Part shown: piece after piece, positions 26,785 through 35,517 of the stretch | How the letters are laid out: each line of letters starts with the position of its first letter | Numbering within the stretch: position 1 is the first letter of the stretch | DNA from: CAXXOK01 sp963675365 | GTDB taxonomy: Bacteria > Bacillota > Clostridia > Christensenellales > Aristaeellaceae | Length of the DNA: 64,000 bases | Direction of reading: 5' to 3' | Assembly: GCA_963675365.2 (NCBI GenBank) | Contig: CAXXVA010000001.1 | Coordinates: 124,001 to 188,000, forward strand | Program-made: the position numbers and the translations under genes | Notes under the pieces: model-generated | Told to the model about the DNA's origin: nothing | The model's input: only the letters and a program-made list of their open reading frames with translations | Databases searched by the model: none

Positions 26785-26823
26785 CCGCTATCCCTCCCTA
26801 GGAACGTAAACATCTTGCATTTC

Positions 26824-26866
26824 GTTTACTATTGTATAATATACAGTAGTAAACTTTAAATGTCAA
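26824..26866 (-). promoter_or_regulatory. Promoter overlapped by a 31-bp palindromic operator
   Basis: On the minus strand TTGACA (26861-26866), 17-base spacer, TATATT (26838-26843). Bases 26824-26854 form an inverted repeat, arms GTTTACTATTGTATA and TATACAGTAGTAAAC around one A, with a single mismatch. The operator covers the -10 and most of the spacer, so a bound repressor (TetR-like size) would block transcription. Confidence 0.85.
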
Positions 26867-26933
26867 CAGTTTTTTATTTTTTCTGTTAAATGCGTGCAAA
26901 CCGTTCCGGTATAAGGGTTACGGAATACATCAG

Positions 26934-26965
26934 GAAAACGGATCGCGCGCTGCGATCCGTTTTCT
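26934..26965 (-). terminator. Terminator of the 27059 oxidoreductase gene
   Basis: Perfect 13-bp stem GAAAACGGATCGC / GCGATCCGTTTTC with a GCGCT loop, downstream of the oxidoreductase stop. Short T tract. Confidence 0.75.
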
Positions 26966-27058
26966 TTGCATCTATTGTCCTATAAGCGGCTGGCTATGGC
27001 CGCGTTTTTTGCGTTTTTCCGGCTAACGGTCCTGATTCGGGCTCAGGCGCGTCTTCCG

Positions 27059-28174
27059 TCATTCCTTTTGTTTGGAGGCCGCGCGTCTTTGGTTCAGCAG
27101 CTTTAGAAACAGCGCTTCGTCGTGCGGCATCGTTACGGGCCGGTCCAGCCACGAGCTTAAGTACATAGCGTTGGACAGCATCAGCTCGTCCAGGCCGTCC
27201 TGCCCGGTCGCAGTCAGCGGCTCGCCGCGCAGGATATGCGCGGCAAACGCGTTCATCACGTTGGCGTACTGGTTGTGCTGCGTCTCGCCCTTGATTTCGG
27301 TGATTTCCACCGACGGTTTGCCAAAGAAATTCTCCGACGACTGGCGATACTCCGGCTCGCTGACCGGCAGCTTGTGAATACTCAGCGTATTGTTTTCACA
27401 CAGCAGTTTCCCGCGATCGGTTGAAATTTCCAGCCGGTTCGTGCCCGGCAGATCGCCGGTCGAAGTCACGAATACGCCCGTCCCTCCGTTTTCGTACTCC
27501 AGGTACGCCGTGACGTCGTCCTCGACCTCGATATCGTGCCACTTGTGCTCATGGCAGAACGCACGCACGCGCACCGGCATGCCACACAGCCAAAGCAGCA
27601 AATCCAGCTGATGCGGCGCCTGATTGAGCAGCACGCCGCCGCCGTCGCCCTGCCAGGTCGCGCGCCACGTGCCGCTGTTATAGTACGCCTGCGGTCTGTA
27701 CCAGTCGGTAATGATCCAGTTCACGCGCTTAGCCGCGCCCATTTCGCCGGAAGACAGCCGCCGCTTCATTTCACGATATAAGGTATTTGTGCGCTGGTTG
27801 AAAATGACGCCAAGCGCCTTGCCCTGCTCCCGGGCGGTATCAACCATCTCATGCGCCGCAAGCGAAGCCACGGCGGCCGGCTTTTCGCACAGCACATGCA
27901 GGCCCTGCCGCAGCGCGTCGATCGTGATTTCGGCATGCTGATAATGCGGCACGGCGACCAGCACGGCGTCGCACAGGCCGCTCCCCGTCAATGCTTCCGC
28001 CGTCGGGAAAGCCGGGACGCCGAATTCCTGTTCCGCCCATGCGCGCCGCTGCGCGCGGCGTGTGGATACGGCGGTCAATTTCAACTCCGGCGTATTTTCG
28101 CCTTGCAGCGTGCGGCAGTGTCCCGCTCCCATATTGCCAAGGCCGATCACACCGATCCGAAGCGGTTTTGCCAT
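27059..28174 (-). CDS. Gfo/Idh/MocA family oxidoreductase
   Basis: 371 residues. The Rossmann motif GVIGLGNMGAGH is at about 8-19, AVLVAVPHYQHAEI about 70-83, and the EKP motif VLCEKPAAV about 94-102. YRPQAYYNSGTWRATWQGDGGG is typical of the large sugar/inositol-type dehydrogenases. A typical full-length member, it probably oxidises a sugar or polyol with NAD(P). Monocistronic, between two hairpin terminators. It is not obviously linked to the other Gfo gene at 15081. Confidence 0.9.
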   Translation of the reverse strand: MAKPLRIGVIGLGNMGAGHCRTLQGENTPELKLTAVSTRRAQRRAWAEQEFGVPAFPTAEALTGSGLCDAVLVAVPHYQHAEITIDALRQGLHVLCEKPAAVASLAAHEMVDTAREQGKALGVIFNQRTNTLYREMKRRLSSGEMGAAKRVNWIITDWYRPQAYYNSGTWRATWQGDGGGVLLNQAPHQLDLLLWLCGMPVRVRAFCHEHKWHDIEVEDDVTAYLEYENGGTGVFVTSTGDLPGTNRLEISTDRGKLLCENNTLSIHKLPVSEPEYRQSSENFFGKPSVEITEIKGETQHNQYANVMNAFAAHILRGEPLTATGQDGLDELMLSNAMYLSSWLDRPVTMPHDEALFLKLLNQRRAASKQKE

Positions 28175-28278
28175 ATCGATTACTCCTTACCACGGTCCTG
28201 AAACCATTCATCGTTTACCGTAACATTCGCCGTGAAAGCACGCTTGCCCTTTGCGGTAACGGGAAACAGGAGGATCAA

Positions 28279-28307
28279 AAAAACCCCCGGCATTGCCGGG
28301 GGTTTTT
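28279..28307. terminator. Strong terminator of the 28324 gene
   Basis: Perfect 13-bp stem AAAAACCCCCGGC / GCCGGGGGTTTTT with ATT apex. On the minus strand a run of seven T follows. It closes the sigI-rsgI locus. Confidence 0.93.
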
Positions 28308-28323
28308 GTCGGTTTTTCCATCT

Positions 28324-29805
28324 TTACTCAAATGATACTTCGTAATCGCTCCAGTCGGTCAATGTGCCCGCGCCGCTGAAGTCGGCGCTTTCGCCGTAGC
28401 CGTCCACCGTTACGGTATAGGGGCTGTCGCCCTGCACGTATACCGTTCCGTTATTGCCGACGATGCTCACGGTGTTGCCGTTGCTATCGGTGATCGAGCC
28501 TTCGTTGTACAAAGCGGTCAAAACGCTGTCGCCGGTTACAATCCAGGTTGAGCTTGCGTCTATGGACAGGCTCGCATAGCCGTCCCCGCCGGAACCCGCA
28601 TTGCTTTCGTCGTCGAGTACGGCGCCGGTCAAAACGCTGCCCGACTGCAGGTACATATCAAGCTGCGAAATCGAATCCCAGATCACGTCGCCCGTCATTT
28701 CCTGGCCGATCCCCGTGAAGGTACAGTCCGCTCCGTTGGCCCCCGCCGTTCCCCAGCCGCGCTGATTGGCGTTACCGGTAACGCGCAGGAAGTAATCGTT
28801 GGTTTCGGAGGGTATGATCGTAACGCCGGAAAGCACGAATTCGCTTTCGGTGTTGGTGGTGTAGAACATCCCGCCGTTTAATGCCGTTAAGCTGCCGCCG
28901 GACATTGTAAACGTACCCTTTCCCACTTCCGCGTCGCCGGACATGCTCTGGTACAGGATCACGTTCCAAGTGGTGTCGTTTTGCTCCTGATCGGGCATAT
29001 CGCCGGTGAGATCCACGTCAAACAGGCGAACGCTGTTAAGGCCTTCCAGGGCCAGCGCTTCGGAGCCGGTCGCCGTCAGCACGGCGTCGTGCACGGTGAT
29101 ATCCGCCGTACAGTAAAGCGCCGGAGAGCCGGTGCCGTTGGCGGTATAGGTTCCGCCGTCCACCACCATCGTGCCGCCCCCGCGGTCCGAACGGATGGCC
29201 GCCGAAGAACCGCCGCTGGTTTCCACCGTCAGGTTCTTTGCGTACAGGGTGCCGCCGCCCGCAACGTGGATACCGCCGGACGTGCCCTGCTGCGTCGTGA
29301 TGGCCGTATCGGATACATACACCACGCCGTCGCCATAGGCAAACACGCCCGCGCCGCCGGCCGAATCGGTCGTGATGGTGCTGCCGGAAACGCGCAGCAC
29401 GCCGCCCGTCGCCAGCATTGCCGCGCCGACGCCATAGAAGCTGGAGCTGTCGCCGCCGCTGCTGTCCGAAGACGTACGGTCGATGGTCAGAGCGTCGGCT
29501 GTGACCGTGCCGCCCGTCACCAAAACAGCGTTTTCATCGCTGCCGGTAGACGTGATGCTTTCGCCGCTGATCGTCGCGTCCGCATCATAGGTATTGACGG
29601 CCGAATAACTGTCCGGCTGTCCGCTCTGTCCGCCGGGCATGCCGCCCTGCATTCCGCCGCCCGTGCCGTCGGGCGGATCTCCGGGCATGCCGTCCTGGCC
29701 CGCGGGCATATCGGGGGGTGTTTCGGATGATGCGTCTTCCGCAAAAGCCGCCGACATTGAAAGTATCATAGATACAGCAATCAAAATAGCCAACCATTTT
29801 CTCAT
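28324..29805 (-). CDS. Secreted parallel beta-helix protein downstream of rsgI
   Basis: A 493-residue protein with a signal peptide (MRKWLAILIAVSMILSMSAAFA, cleavage about 22) and a Gly/Pro/Met/Gln-rich linker at about 35-65. From about 70 to 480 it has many Thr/Ser/Gly-rich rungs (GTVTADALTIDRTSS, GVLRVSGSTITTDSAGG, GVVYVSDTAIT, GTLYAKNLTVETSGGSS). These form a pectate-lyase-like or adhesin beta-helix of the carbohydrate-binding DUF4353 type. AAGGAGG sets the start. It is last in the sigI locus. Catalytic residues of known polysaccharide lyases are not evident, so surface binding or adhesion is more likely than hydrolysis. Confidence 0.8.
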   Translation of the reverse strand: MRKWLAILIAVSMILSMSAAFAEDASSETPPDMPAGQDGMPGDPPDGTGGGMQGGMPGGQSGQPDSYSAVNTYDADATISGESITSTGSDENAVLVTGGTVTADALTIDRTSSDSSGGDSSSFYGVGAAMLATGGVLRVSGSTITTDSAGGAGVFAYGDGVVYVSDTAITTQQGTSGGIHVAGGGTLYAKNLTVETSGGSSAAIRSDRGGGTMVVDGGTYTANGTGSPALYCTADITVHDAVLTATGSEALALEGLNSVRLFDVDLTGDMPDQEQNDTTWNVILYQSMSGDAEVGKGTFTMSGGSLTALNGGMFYTTNTESEFVLSGVTIIPSETNDYFLRVTGNANQRGWGTAGANGADCTFTGIGQEMTGDVIWDSISQLDMYLQSGSVLTGAVLDDESNAGSGGDGYASLSIDASSTWIVTGDSVLTALYNEGSITDSNGNTVSIVGNNGTVYVQGDSPYTVTVDGYGESADFSGAGTLTDWSDYEVSFE

Positions 29806-29894
29806 TATTTTCGCCTCCTTGTCTTCCCATCCATCGTAGCAGGCAGATATGAGCGAGGTATGAACATGCTGTAAGGAAACGCCGAATTCAGCCG

Positions 29895-30968
29895 TTAGTT
29901 GCCTTTCCCCTGCCCGCCGGCGGGGGGCGGCGCTGCGGGCTGCGTTTGCCCGCTGCCGGCTGTTGTTCCCGGCCCGCTTGCGGTATTCTGCGGCGCGGCA
30001 GTCGGCATTGGCATCGGCGCGGTGGTCGGTTTGGGCGTTGCCGTTGGGTCGGCGGTCGGTTCGGACGTCTGCCACGGCGTTTGGGAAGGGCCGTTTTGCC
30101 CGTCTCCCTGTTCCCCGGATTCGGAAGACGGCTGCGGAGACTGCGAAGGACTGCCGCCGGACTGCCCCGTCGGTTCTTCTGTATCGGGCGTCAACGTCTG
30201 CTGCGGTTCGGTGGGCTGGGCAGGCGGTTCCGTTTCGATGGTCAGGTGCATTGCATCGGCCTCTCCGCCGTCCTGACCGGCCGCGAGAATCTCACGCACG
30301 GACCTGCGCAGCCACGCCTGCGTTTCCTCCGCCGAGCCGCCGGCGAGAGGCTTGACGAGCGCGAGCTTTCCGGCCGTCGTTTGCAGGGCTTCGGCTTCGG
30401 CGACCATCGCCCGGTCGGCCTGAACGGTTTGGACGCTGAGTTCGGTGCCGCTGCTCTTAACTGTCTGCATTTGTTTGATTTGTTCGAGAATCGGTTCGGT
30501 ATCCTTGATGCCGTAGGAGGCCACGGCCACAACGACGTCGTTTTCTGCGCCGGCGTTTACATACTCCCCGGCTTCCAGCGCGGCATACACCCTCTGCACG
30601 GCGTCGTCCACAGGCTGTCCTACAATGCCGCCGTCAAAAAGCAGTTCCGCGATTTCTTCCCCGTCACTGTTCTTTGCCTCCACCGACAGCACACGGTCAA
30701 ACCAGTTGAGCGTCATCATTAAAGATGGGTTGACGTCTACGCTGACATAGCTGAACGGCAGGAAGTTAGCCGCCAAAGCGGTCGCCGAAAACAGGACGAG
30801 CACAACGCTTGCCAACGCGAGCAGCGGTTTGAGCACGGGCCTGCGCGCACGCTGTACGCCGATCTGCTGCCCCGCACGGTAGCCGCGGTTTTTCACGCGG
30901 GCAAAGCCGCCGTCCCGCCCGAGCAGCACGGCGTGCCTGCCGGAAGTATGCATAACAACTGCTTTCAT
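29895..30968 (-). CDS. rsgI: RsgI-type anti-sigma factor
   Basis: 357 residues. The cytoplasmic N-terminal anti-sigma domain (about 1-42) has the RsgI pattern AVVMHTSGRHAVLLGRDGGFARV. A transmembrane helix (about 47-67) is followed outside by YVSVDVNPSLMMTLNWFDRVLSV (about 74-96), the conserved segment in which RsgI proteins self-cleave between Asn and Pro (here N80/P81). The external alpha/beta domain runs to about 230. A long tail rich in P, T, S, Q and G follows with no carbohydrate-binding module. The start overlaps the sigI stop by 4 bases. It holds SigI inactive until an outside signal triggers proteolysis; the signal is unknown. Confidence 0.9.
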   Translation of the reverse strand: MKAVVMHTSGRHAVLLGRDGGFARVKNRGYRAGQQIGVQRARRPVLKPLLALASVVLVLFSATALAANFLPFSYVSVDVNPSLMMTLNWFDRVLSVEAKNSDGEEIAELLFDGGIVGQPVDDAVQRVYAALEAGEYVNAGAENDVVVAVASYGIKDTEPILEQIKQMQTVKSSGTELSVQTVQADRAMVAEAEALQTTAGKLALVKPLAGGSAEETQAWLRRSVREILAAGQDGGEADAMHLTIETEPPAQPTEPQQTLTPDTEEPTGQSGGSPSQSPQPSSESGEQGDGQNGPSQTPWQTSEPTADPTATPKPTTAPMPMPTAAPQNTASGPGTTAGSGQTQPAAPPPAGGQGKGN

Positions 30969-31627
30969 ATGTATACCTGCTCTCTGATCACGGTCAGATA
31001 TGAACCCAGTTCCGGATAGTCGCCATGGAGAATTTCCACGACGGCGATAATATAGTTGCGGTGGCGCTCCAGTAGTTTGCGGGAAAGCTTCGTCCCCGCC
31101 TGCAGCGGTTTCAGCGGCAGTCTGCGGCCTTGGCGCATCTGTAAAAGCAGCGCGGGATGCGACAACAAATAGACGGACGCCCTGGCGCAGGCCTGTTTGG
31201 TTTTTTTCGATCTTGGCGACGCCTTTGGCAGATCCTCAAACGTAAATCCGTACGCTAAAAGCCTTTGGGACACCTCGCCGATTTCTTCCCGCAGGCGGGT
31301 TTCCTGATAGGTGATCAGGCGGGTTTGACGGCGGAACGCAGGGCTGTTTTCAACCGCCTCGCCGGAAAAAGCTTCCGGCGGAACGGCGGTTTCCCCGGCG
31401 TGGCGGGACTCCGCGCGGATGGAATCGATCAGGCGGCGGCGGATGACCAGCCGGGCAAAGGCTTCAAATCCGCCCCTGCCCTCCCGGTATTGGTTTACCG
31501 CTTCCCAGAAGGCGATCAGCGCTACGGACCAGGCGTCGTCGCTTTTACTCACATATCGGCGCAGCACTTGAGAGGCCGTCTGCAAAATAAACGGCTCATA
31601 GGCTTCCAGCATGCGCTCCCGGTCCAT
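30965..31627 (-). CDS. sigI: RNA polymerase sigma factor SigI
   Basis: 220 residues. The region-2-like segment YEPFILQTASQVLRRYVSKSDDAWSVALIAFWEAVNQYREGRGGFEAFARLVIRRRLID (shown here as its start and end: YEPFILQTAS ... VIRRRLIDSIR) is characteristic of SigI. The C-terminal helical domain ends KLLERHRNYIIAVVEILHGDY, typical of the SigI family. The ATG at 31627 lacks a close ribosome site; GGAGGAG lies 44 bases upstream without a canonical start, so the true start is uncertain. It forms a translationally coupled pair with rsgI and probably drives genes for surface or polysaccharide-related proteins, including the two secreted proteins beside it. Confidence 0.9.
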   Translation of the reverse strand: MDRERMLEAYEPFILQTASQVLRRYVSKSDDAWSVALIAFWEAVNQYREGRGGFEAFARLVIRRRLIDSIRAESRHAGETAVPPEAFSGEAVENSPAFRRQTRLITYQETRLREEIGEVSQRLLAYGFTFEDLPKASPRSKKTKQACARASVYLLSHPALLLQMRQGRRLPLKPLQAGTKLSRKLLERHRNYIIAVVEILHGDYPELGSYLTVIREQVYI

Positions 31628-31700
31628 CGGATCGGGCGGACGCCCGTGGTGCGCGTCGGTCTTGATCGTGATCTCCTCCGGTCATCCATGATGCGGGCTG

Positions 31701-31727
31701 CCGGGCGGAAGACGGTCTTCCGCCCGG
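31701..31727. terminator. Strong hairpin between the 31753 gene and sigI
   Basis: Perfect 12-bp stem CCGGGCGGAAGA / TCTTCCGCCCGG, three-base apex, no T tract. It may attenuate or protect transcripts, not fully terminate, so sigI may be expressed below the upstream gene. Confidence 0.5.
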
Positions 31728-31752
31728 TTGCCCGGCCCGGAAGGCGCAATCG

Positions 31753-32619
31753 TTAAATGGAAATCCCGGCAGCCTCCAGGGCGGTCATCAGCGCGGTCAG
31801 CGCTTCCTGCGCGGCCTGCGCGTCGCCGCCGCCCGCGGCCGTCATATACGTATCCAGCAGTGCAAGCAAGGATGCGACGGTATCCTGATCCTCAAGGGCC
31901 GTAATTGCGGTCTCTACGGCGGTGGAATCCAGATACGCGCCCTGGCTTGCCATGTAAAGCTCAAGCCCGGTGTATCCGTTCACGTCAAGCTGCGCCTCGT
32001 TGAGCGCGGCCATCAGCGCTTCCAGCGCGTCCTTGACGGCGCGGGGGTCGTTGCTTGTGACGGCGGTATCGTAAGCCGCAAGCAGCGCAGTGAGGTTTGC
32101 CGCGGTCTCCTCGTCGGTCACCGTGGCGATGGCTTCGGCGACTTTATCGACGTCCAGGAATCTGCCGTATTCCCTGCCGATGTTATAGTTATAGGTCAGC
32201 GGCCCGTCGCCGGTCTGCAAGCCTGCGGCGGCCATCGCGTCGTGCAGCGCCTGCATGGCGGCTCGCTCATCTTCAAAGCTGTCGCCCGTGGCGGCAGTCT
32301 GGTACGCTTCCAGCAGGGCTAACAGCTCGGCTTTCGTATCTTCGTCTTCCAATTGGTTGATGACGCTCAAAATCGCGTCTACGTTGATGTTGATCGGATC
32401 TCCCATGCCATTTTGGGTGAACTGCCCGTCGCCCATGTTTTGCATCCGGTCGCCCATGGGTTCCGGGTTCTGGCCCGGCTGCTGCTGCCCGCCGCCCTGC
32501 TGCTGTCCACCGCCTGCGGGGCCGCCGTTTCCGCTGTCCTGTCCCTTGGCGAATGCGCCTGTAAAGACCATCGAAACGGCCATAAGCAACGCGATTGCGA
32601 TAACGATTTTTTTCTTCAT
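31753..32619 (-). CDS. Secreted helical triple-repeat protein upstream of sigI
   Basis: 288 residues with a signal peptide (about 1-24, cleavage after AFA) and a Gly/Gln-rich linker (GGGQQQGGGQQQPGQ, about 37-51). Three repeats of about 55-60 residues follow at about 80-135, 152-208 and 230-288. Each has the form AI..L.D.DT.A.LLALL.AY.TA...D..A...AL.ALM.AL..A. They are Ala/Leu-rich helical hairpins with acidic turns. No named domain recognised. A single good signal peptide and no anchor suggest secretion or loose wall association. Location upstream of sigI-rsgI suggests it belongs to the same response. Confidence 0.75.
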   Translation of the reverse strand: MKKKIVIAIALLMAVSMVFTGAFAKGQDSGNGGPAGGGQQQGGGQQQPGQNPEPMGDRMQNMGDGQFTQNGMGDPININVDAILSVINQLEDEDTKAELLALLEAYQTAATGDSFEDERAAMQALHDAMAAAGLQTGDGPLTYNYNIGREYGRFLDVDKVAEAIATVTDEETAANLTALLAAYDTAVTSNDPRAVKDALEALMAALNEAQLDVNGYTGLELYMASQGAYLDSTAVETAITALEDQDTVASLLALLDTYMTAAGGGDAQAAQEALTALMTALEAAGISI

Positions 32620-32711
32620 ACTATCTGTCCTTTCCTTTCGGGGGTTTGTAACAATCCCCTCTGCCTATATCTTCGCGGACGGCGTCGTTTTTTTCGGGGT
32701 CGCTTGGAAAT

Positions 32712-33221
32712 TTACAGAATGCGCTCAAAGTGAAGGCTTGAAAACACGATCGGGTTCCCCTGCGCGTCCTTGATGAAGCTTGCGTCCCCCCTGCCCGTAC
32801 GCAAAAACCCAGCGCGTTCCAAAAGCCGTACAGACGGTATATTGGTTTCCGCCGTGGACGCCATCAATTTGCGCGTATGCAATGTGTCTTTGGCGTAGGC
32901 AATCGCGGGCGCCGCGGCTTCGGTTGCGTAGCCCTTTCCCTGATACCGCGAATGAATGAAATAACCGAAGTTCCGCGTTTCTTCGTCGATTGCATGCAGC
33001 GCCATAAACCCGATCAGCCTGTCTTCGGCTTTCACGATTACGGCAAAAAAGCCGTCCAGTCCGATGATATACGAAAGCACCTCGCGCAGGCCCTCGTCGT
33101 CGGTCGGAAACTGGTTATCGTACCTGGAAAGCCCCGAACTCATCTTGTCCCGGATCAGCGCGGCAAACGCCGCAAAATCGTCTTTTAGAAACCTGCGCAG
33201 GATCAACCGTTTCGTTTCCAT
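32712..33221 (-). CDS. GNAT family N-acetyltransferase (RimJ/RimL-like)
   Basis: 169 residues. METKRLILRRFLKDD at the N-terminus, GYFIHSRYQGKGYATEA (acetyl-CoA-binding R/Q-x-x-G-x-G/A loop, about 88-104) and TNIPSVRLLERAGF (about 125-138) are the classical signatures of ribosomal-protein-type acetyltransferases. AGGTGG upstream supports the ATG at 33221; an earlier ATG at 33266 is possible. The acceptor is unknown. It appears monocistronic. Confidence 0.9.
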   Translation of the reverse strand: METKRLILRRFLKDDFAAFAALIRDKMSSGLSRYDNQFPTDDEGLREVLSYIIGLDGFFAVIVKAEDRLIGFMALHAIDEETRNFGYFIHSRYQGKGYATEAAAPAIAYAKDTLHTRKLMASTAETNIPSVRLLERAGFLRTGRGDASFIKDAQGNPIVFSSLHFERIL

Positions 33222-33378
33222 CGCATCCACCTGAATCCGTCGTATGAATTTCCCTGTCGTTTCCATATAGTTTACCGTGAAGCCCAAGATATCGCAAGCC
33301 GGTAAGGCGCCACGGCATTTTAACCCCTCTGCACAATCATGAGCAATCCCTCAACGATGAACAAATCGGCGGAAGCAG

Positions 33379-33407
33379 TTGAAAACCGTTCCATTCAACG
33401 GTATACT
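33379..33407 (+). promoter_or_regulatory. Promoter of transketolase
   Basis: TTGAAA (33379-33384), 17-base spacer, TATACT (33402-33407), 33 bases before the start codon. Two good GGAGGA ribosome sites follow. Confidence 0.8.
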
Positions 33408-33439
33408 GCATAGGAGGATAACAGACAGGAGGATCTTTT

Positions 33440-35410
33440 ATGGATATAAGGGAAAAGACGATCAACAACATCCGTACGCTGTCCGCCGATATCGTGCAGA
33501 AAGCCAACAGCGGCCACCCCGGCGCGCCCATGGGCATGGCGGCGATGGCATACGCGGTGTGGGCGCAGGCGATGCGCCACAACCCCGCCGATTCGCATTG
33601 GGTCAACCGCGACCGTTTTGTGCTGTCGGCCGGGCATGCAAGCGCCCTGATATACTCCCTGCTGCATTTGTTCGGCTACGGGCTCCCGATGGACGAGCTC
33701 AAGGCCTTCCGCCAGTGGGGCAGTAAAACGCCCGGACATCCCGAATACGGCCACACCGTTGGCGTGGAAACCACCACGGGTCCCCTGGGCCAAGGCATCG
33801 CAAACTCCGTAGGCTTCGCCATCGCCGAGACCATGCTCGCCGCGAAGTTCAACCGCGACGGCTTTCCCATGATTGACCATTACACCTACTGCTTCTGCGG
33901 CGACGGCTGCATGATGGAAGGCATCTCCTCCGAGGCCGCCTCGCTTGCGGGCACACTGAAGCTCGGGAAGCTGATTTTATTATACGACGATAACGAAATC
34001 TCCATCGAAGGCAATACCGATATCGCCTTCCGGGAAGATGTCGGCGCGCGTTTCAAAGCCTACGACTGGCATGTGGTCAAGGTGCAGGACGGCAACGATC
34101 CCGACCAGATTCTTGCGGCTATCGAAGCCGCCAAAGCGGAGGACCGGCCCTCGCTGATCGTGGTTCCGACGACCATCGGTTATGGCAGCCCCGCCAAGGC
34201 AGGCAAGGCCAGCGCACACGGCGAGCCTCTGGGCGAAGACAACGTCAAGGCCGCCAAAGAGTACCTGCAAATGCCCGGGGAAAGCTTCTATGTGCTTCCC
34301 GAGGTCTACGAACATCTGAAAGCCGTCGCCCAGAAAGGCGCGCAGGCCGAAAGCGAATGGAACGATTTGTTCTTAAAGTACAAAAACGCGTACGCCGACC
34401 TCGCCAAGGAATGGGAAACCTGGTTTGCGTGCGAAATCAAAGCCGACGTCGCGGGCAGCAAGGATTTCTGGGAGTTCCCCGAAAGCATGGCGACGCGCAA
34501 TACCTCCCACACGATCATCAACCGCCTGGCGGCGGTCATCCCCAATCTCGTGGGCGGTTCGGCCGACCTGGCCCCATCCACCAAGACGATTATCAAAGAC
34601 GGCGGAGACTACTCCGCCGATAACCGCGCCGGGCGCAACCTGCACTTCGGCGTCCGCGAGCACGCGATGGGTGCAATCGCAAACGGCATGGCCATCCACG
34701 GCGGCCTGCGCGTGTACTGCGCGACCTTCTTCGTGTTCTCCGACTACATGAAAAACGCCATGCGCCTGTCCGCCATCATGAAAGCGCCGGTGACCTACGT
34801 ACTGACGCACGATTCCATCGGCGTTGGCGAAGACGGCCCCACCCATCAGCCCATCGAACACCTGGCGGGCATCCGCGCCATTCCCGGCATGACGGTGTTC
34901 CGCCCCGCCGACGGCCCCGAAACCGCGGCCGGATGGCTGGAAGCGCTAACCTGCGGCGGCCCAGTGAGCCTGGTGCTGACCCGGCAGAACCTGAAACTGC
35001 AAAAGGGCAGCGGCGAAATCGCCCGCAAAGGCGGATATATCCTTTCCGACAGCAAGGCCAAGGTGCCGCAGTTTCTGCTCATGGGCAGCGGCAGCGAGGT
35101 GGAACCGCTGATGGAAGCGCAGAAAAAGCTCTGGGAGGAAAACATCGACGCGCGCGTGATCTCCATGCCGAGCATGGAGCTCTACGAAAAGCAGCCCGAC
35201 GCGTACAAGGAATCCGTGATGCCCAGCGCCGTGCGCAAACGCATCGCGATGGAAGCGGGCTCCTCCATGCCTTGGTACAAGTATATCGGCTTGGACGGCA
35301 AGGCCATCTGTATCGACCACTTCGGCGCCTCCGCCCCGGCGGACATCCTGTTCCAGGAGTTCGGCCTGACCGCCGAGAACGCGGTGGAAACGGCGGAGAC
35401 AATGATCTAA
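33440..35410 (+). CDS. tkt: Transketolase
   Basis: A 656-residue, full-length thiamine-diphosphate enzyme of the pentose phosphate pathway. NSGHPGAPMGMA at about 22-33, FVLSAGHASAL about 57-67 and TGPLGQGIANSVG about 115-127 are hallmarks. The cofactor motif GDGCMMEGISSEAASLAG-L...DDN is near 153-185, followed by IEGNTD. The C-terminal pyrimidine-binding half includes HFGVREHAMGAIANG and the catalytic His region THDSIGVGEDGPTHQP. It transfers two-carbon units among sugar phosphates and would use the D-xylulose-5-phosphate made from pentose catabolism such as the operon at 47-60 kb. Monocistronic. Confidence 0.97.
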   Translation: MDIREKTINNIRTLSADIVQKANSGHPGAPMGMAAMAYAVWAQAMRHNPADSHWVNRDRFVLSAGHASALIYSLLHLFGYGLPMDELKAFRQWGSKTPGHPEYGHTVGVETTTGPLGQGIANSVGFAIAETMLAAKFNRDGFPMIDHYTYCFCGDGCMMEGISSEAASLAGTLKLGKLILLYDDNEISIEGNTDIAFREDVGARFKAYDWHVVKVQDGNDPDQILAAIEAAKAEDRPSLIVVPTTIGYGSPAKAGKASAHGEPLGEDNVKAAKEYLQMPGESFYVLPEVYEHLKAVAQKGAQAESEWNDLFLKYKNAYADLAKEWETWFACEIKADVAGSKDFWEFPESMATRNTSHTIINRLAAVIPNLVGGSADLAPSTKTIIKDGGDYSADNRAGRNLHFGVREHAMGAIANGMAIHGGLRVYCATFFVFSDYMKNAMRLSAIMKAPVTYVLTHDSIGVGEDGPTHQPIEHLAGIRAIPGMTVFRPADGPETAAGWLEALTCGGPVSLVLTRQNLKLQKGSGEIARKGGYILSDSKAKVPQFLLMGSGSEVEPLMEAQKKLWEENIDARVISMPSMELYEKQPDAYKESVMPSAVRKRIAMEAGSSMPWYKYIGLDGKAICIDHFGASAPADILFQEFGLTAENAVETAETMI

Positions 35411-35436
35411 GAGTAAACCTTATCAGGAAAACCGCA

Positions 35437-35470
35437 ACAGGCAATATGCGCTGCATATTGCCTGTTTGTT
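35437..35470 (+). terminator. Rho-independent terminator of tkt
   Basis: Perfect 13-bp stem ACAGGCAATATGC / GCATATTGCCTGT, GCT apex, then TTGTTTT. Confidence 0.93.
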
Positions 35471-35517
35471 TTCCATTTGATTGCCGCCGGATCGCCTGGG
35501 GCAGCGGATTTCGCCGC

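Noticed and set aside
32672..32700. Possible SigI promoter (ACCCCG ... CGAA) upstream of the triple-repeat protein
   Set aside because: The elements resemble the reported SigI consensus ACCCCC/CGAA, but the 19-base spacing is long and the -35 is imperfect; not enough to call.
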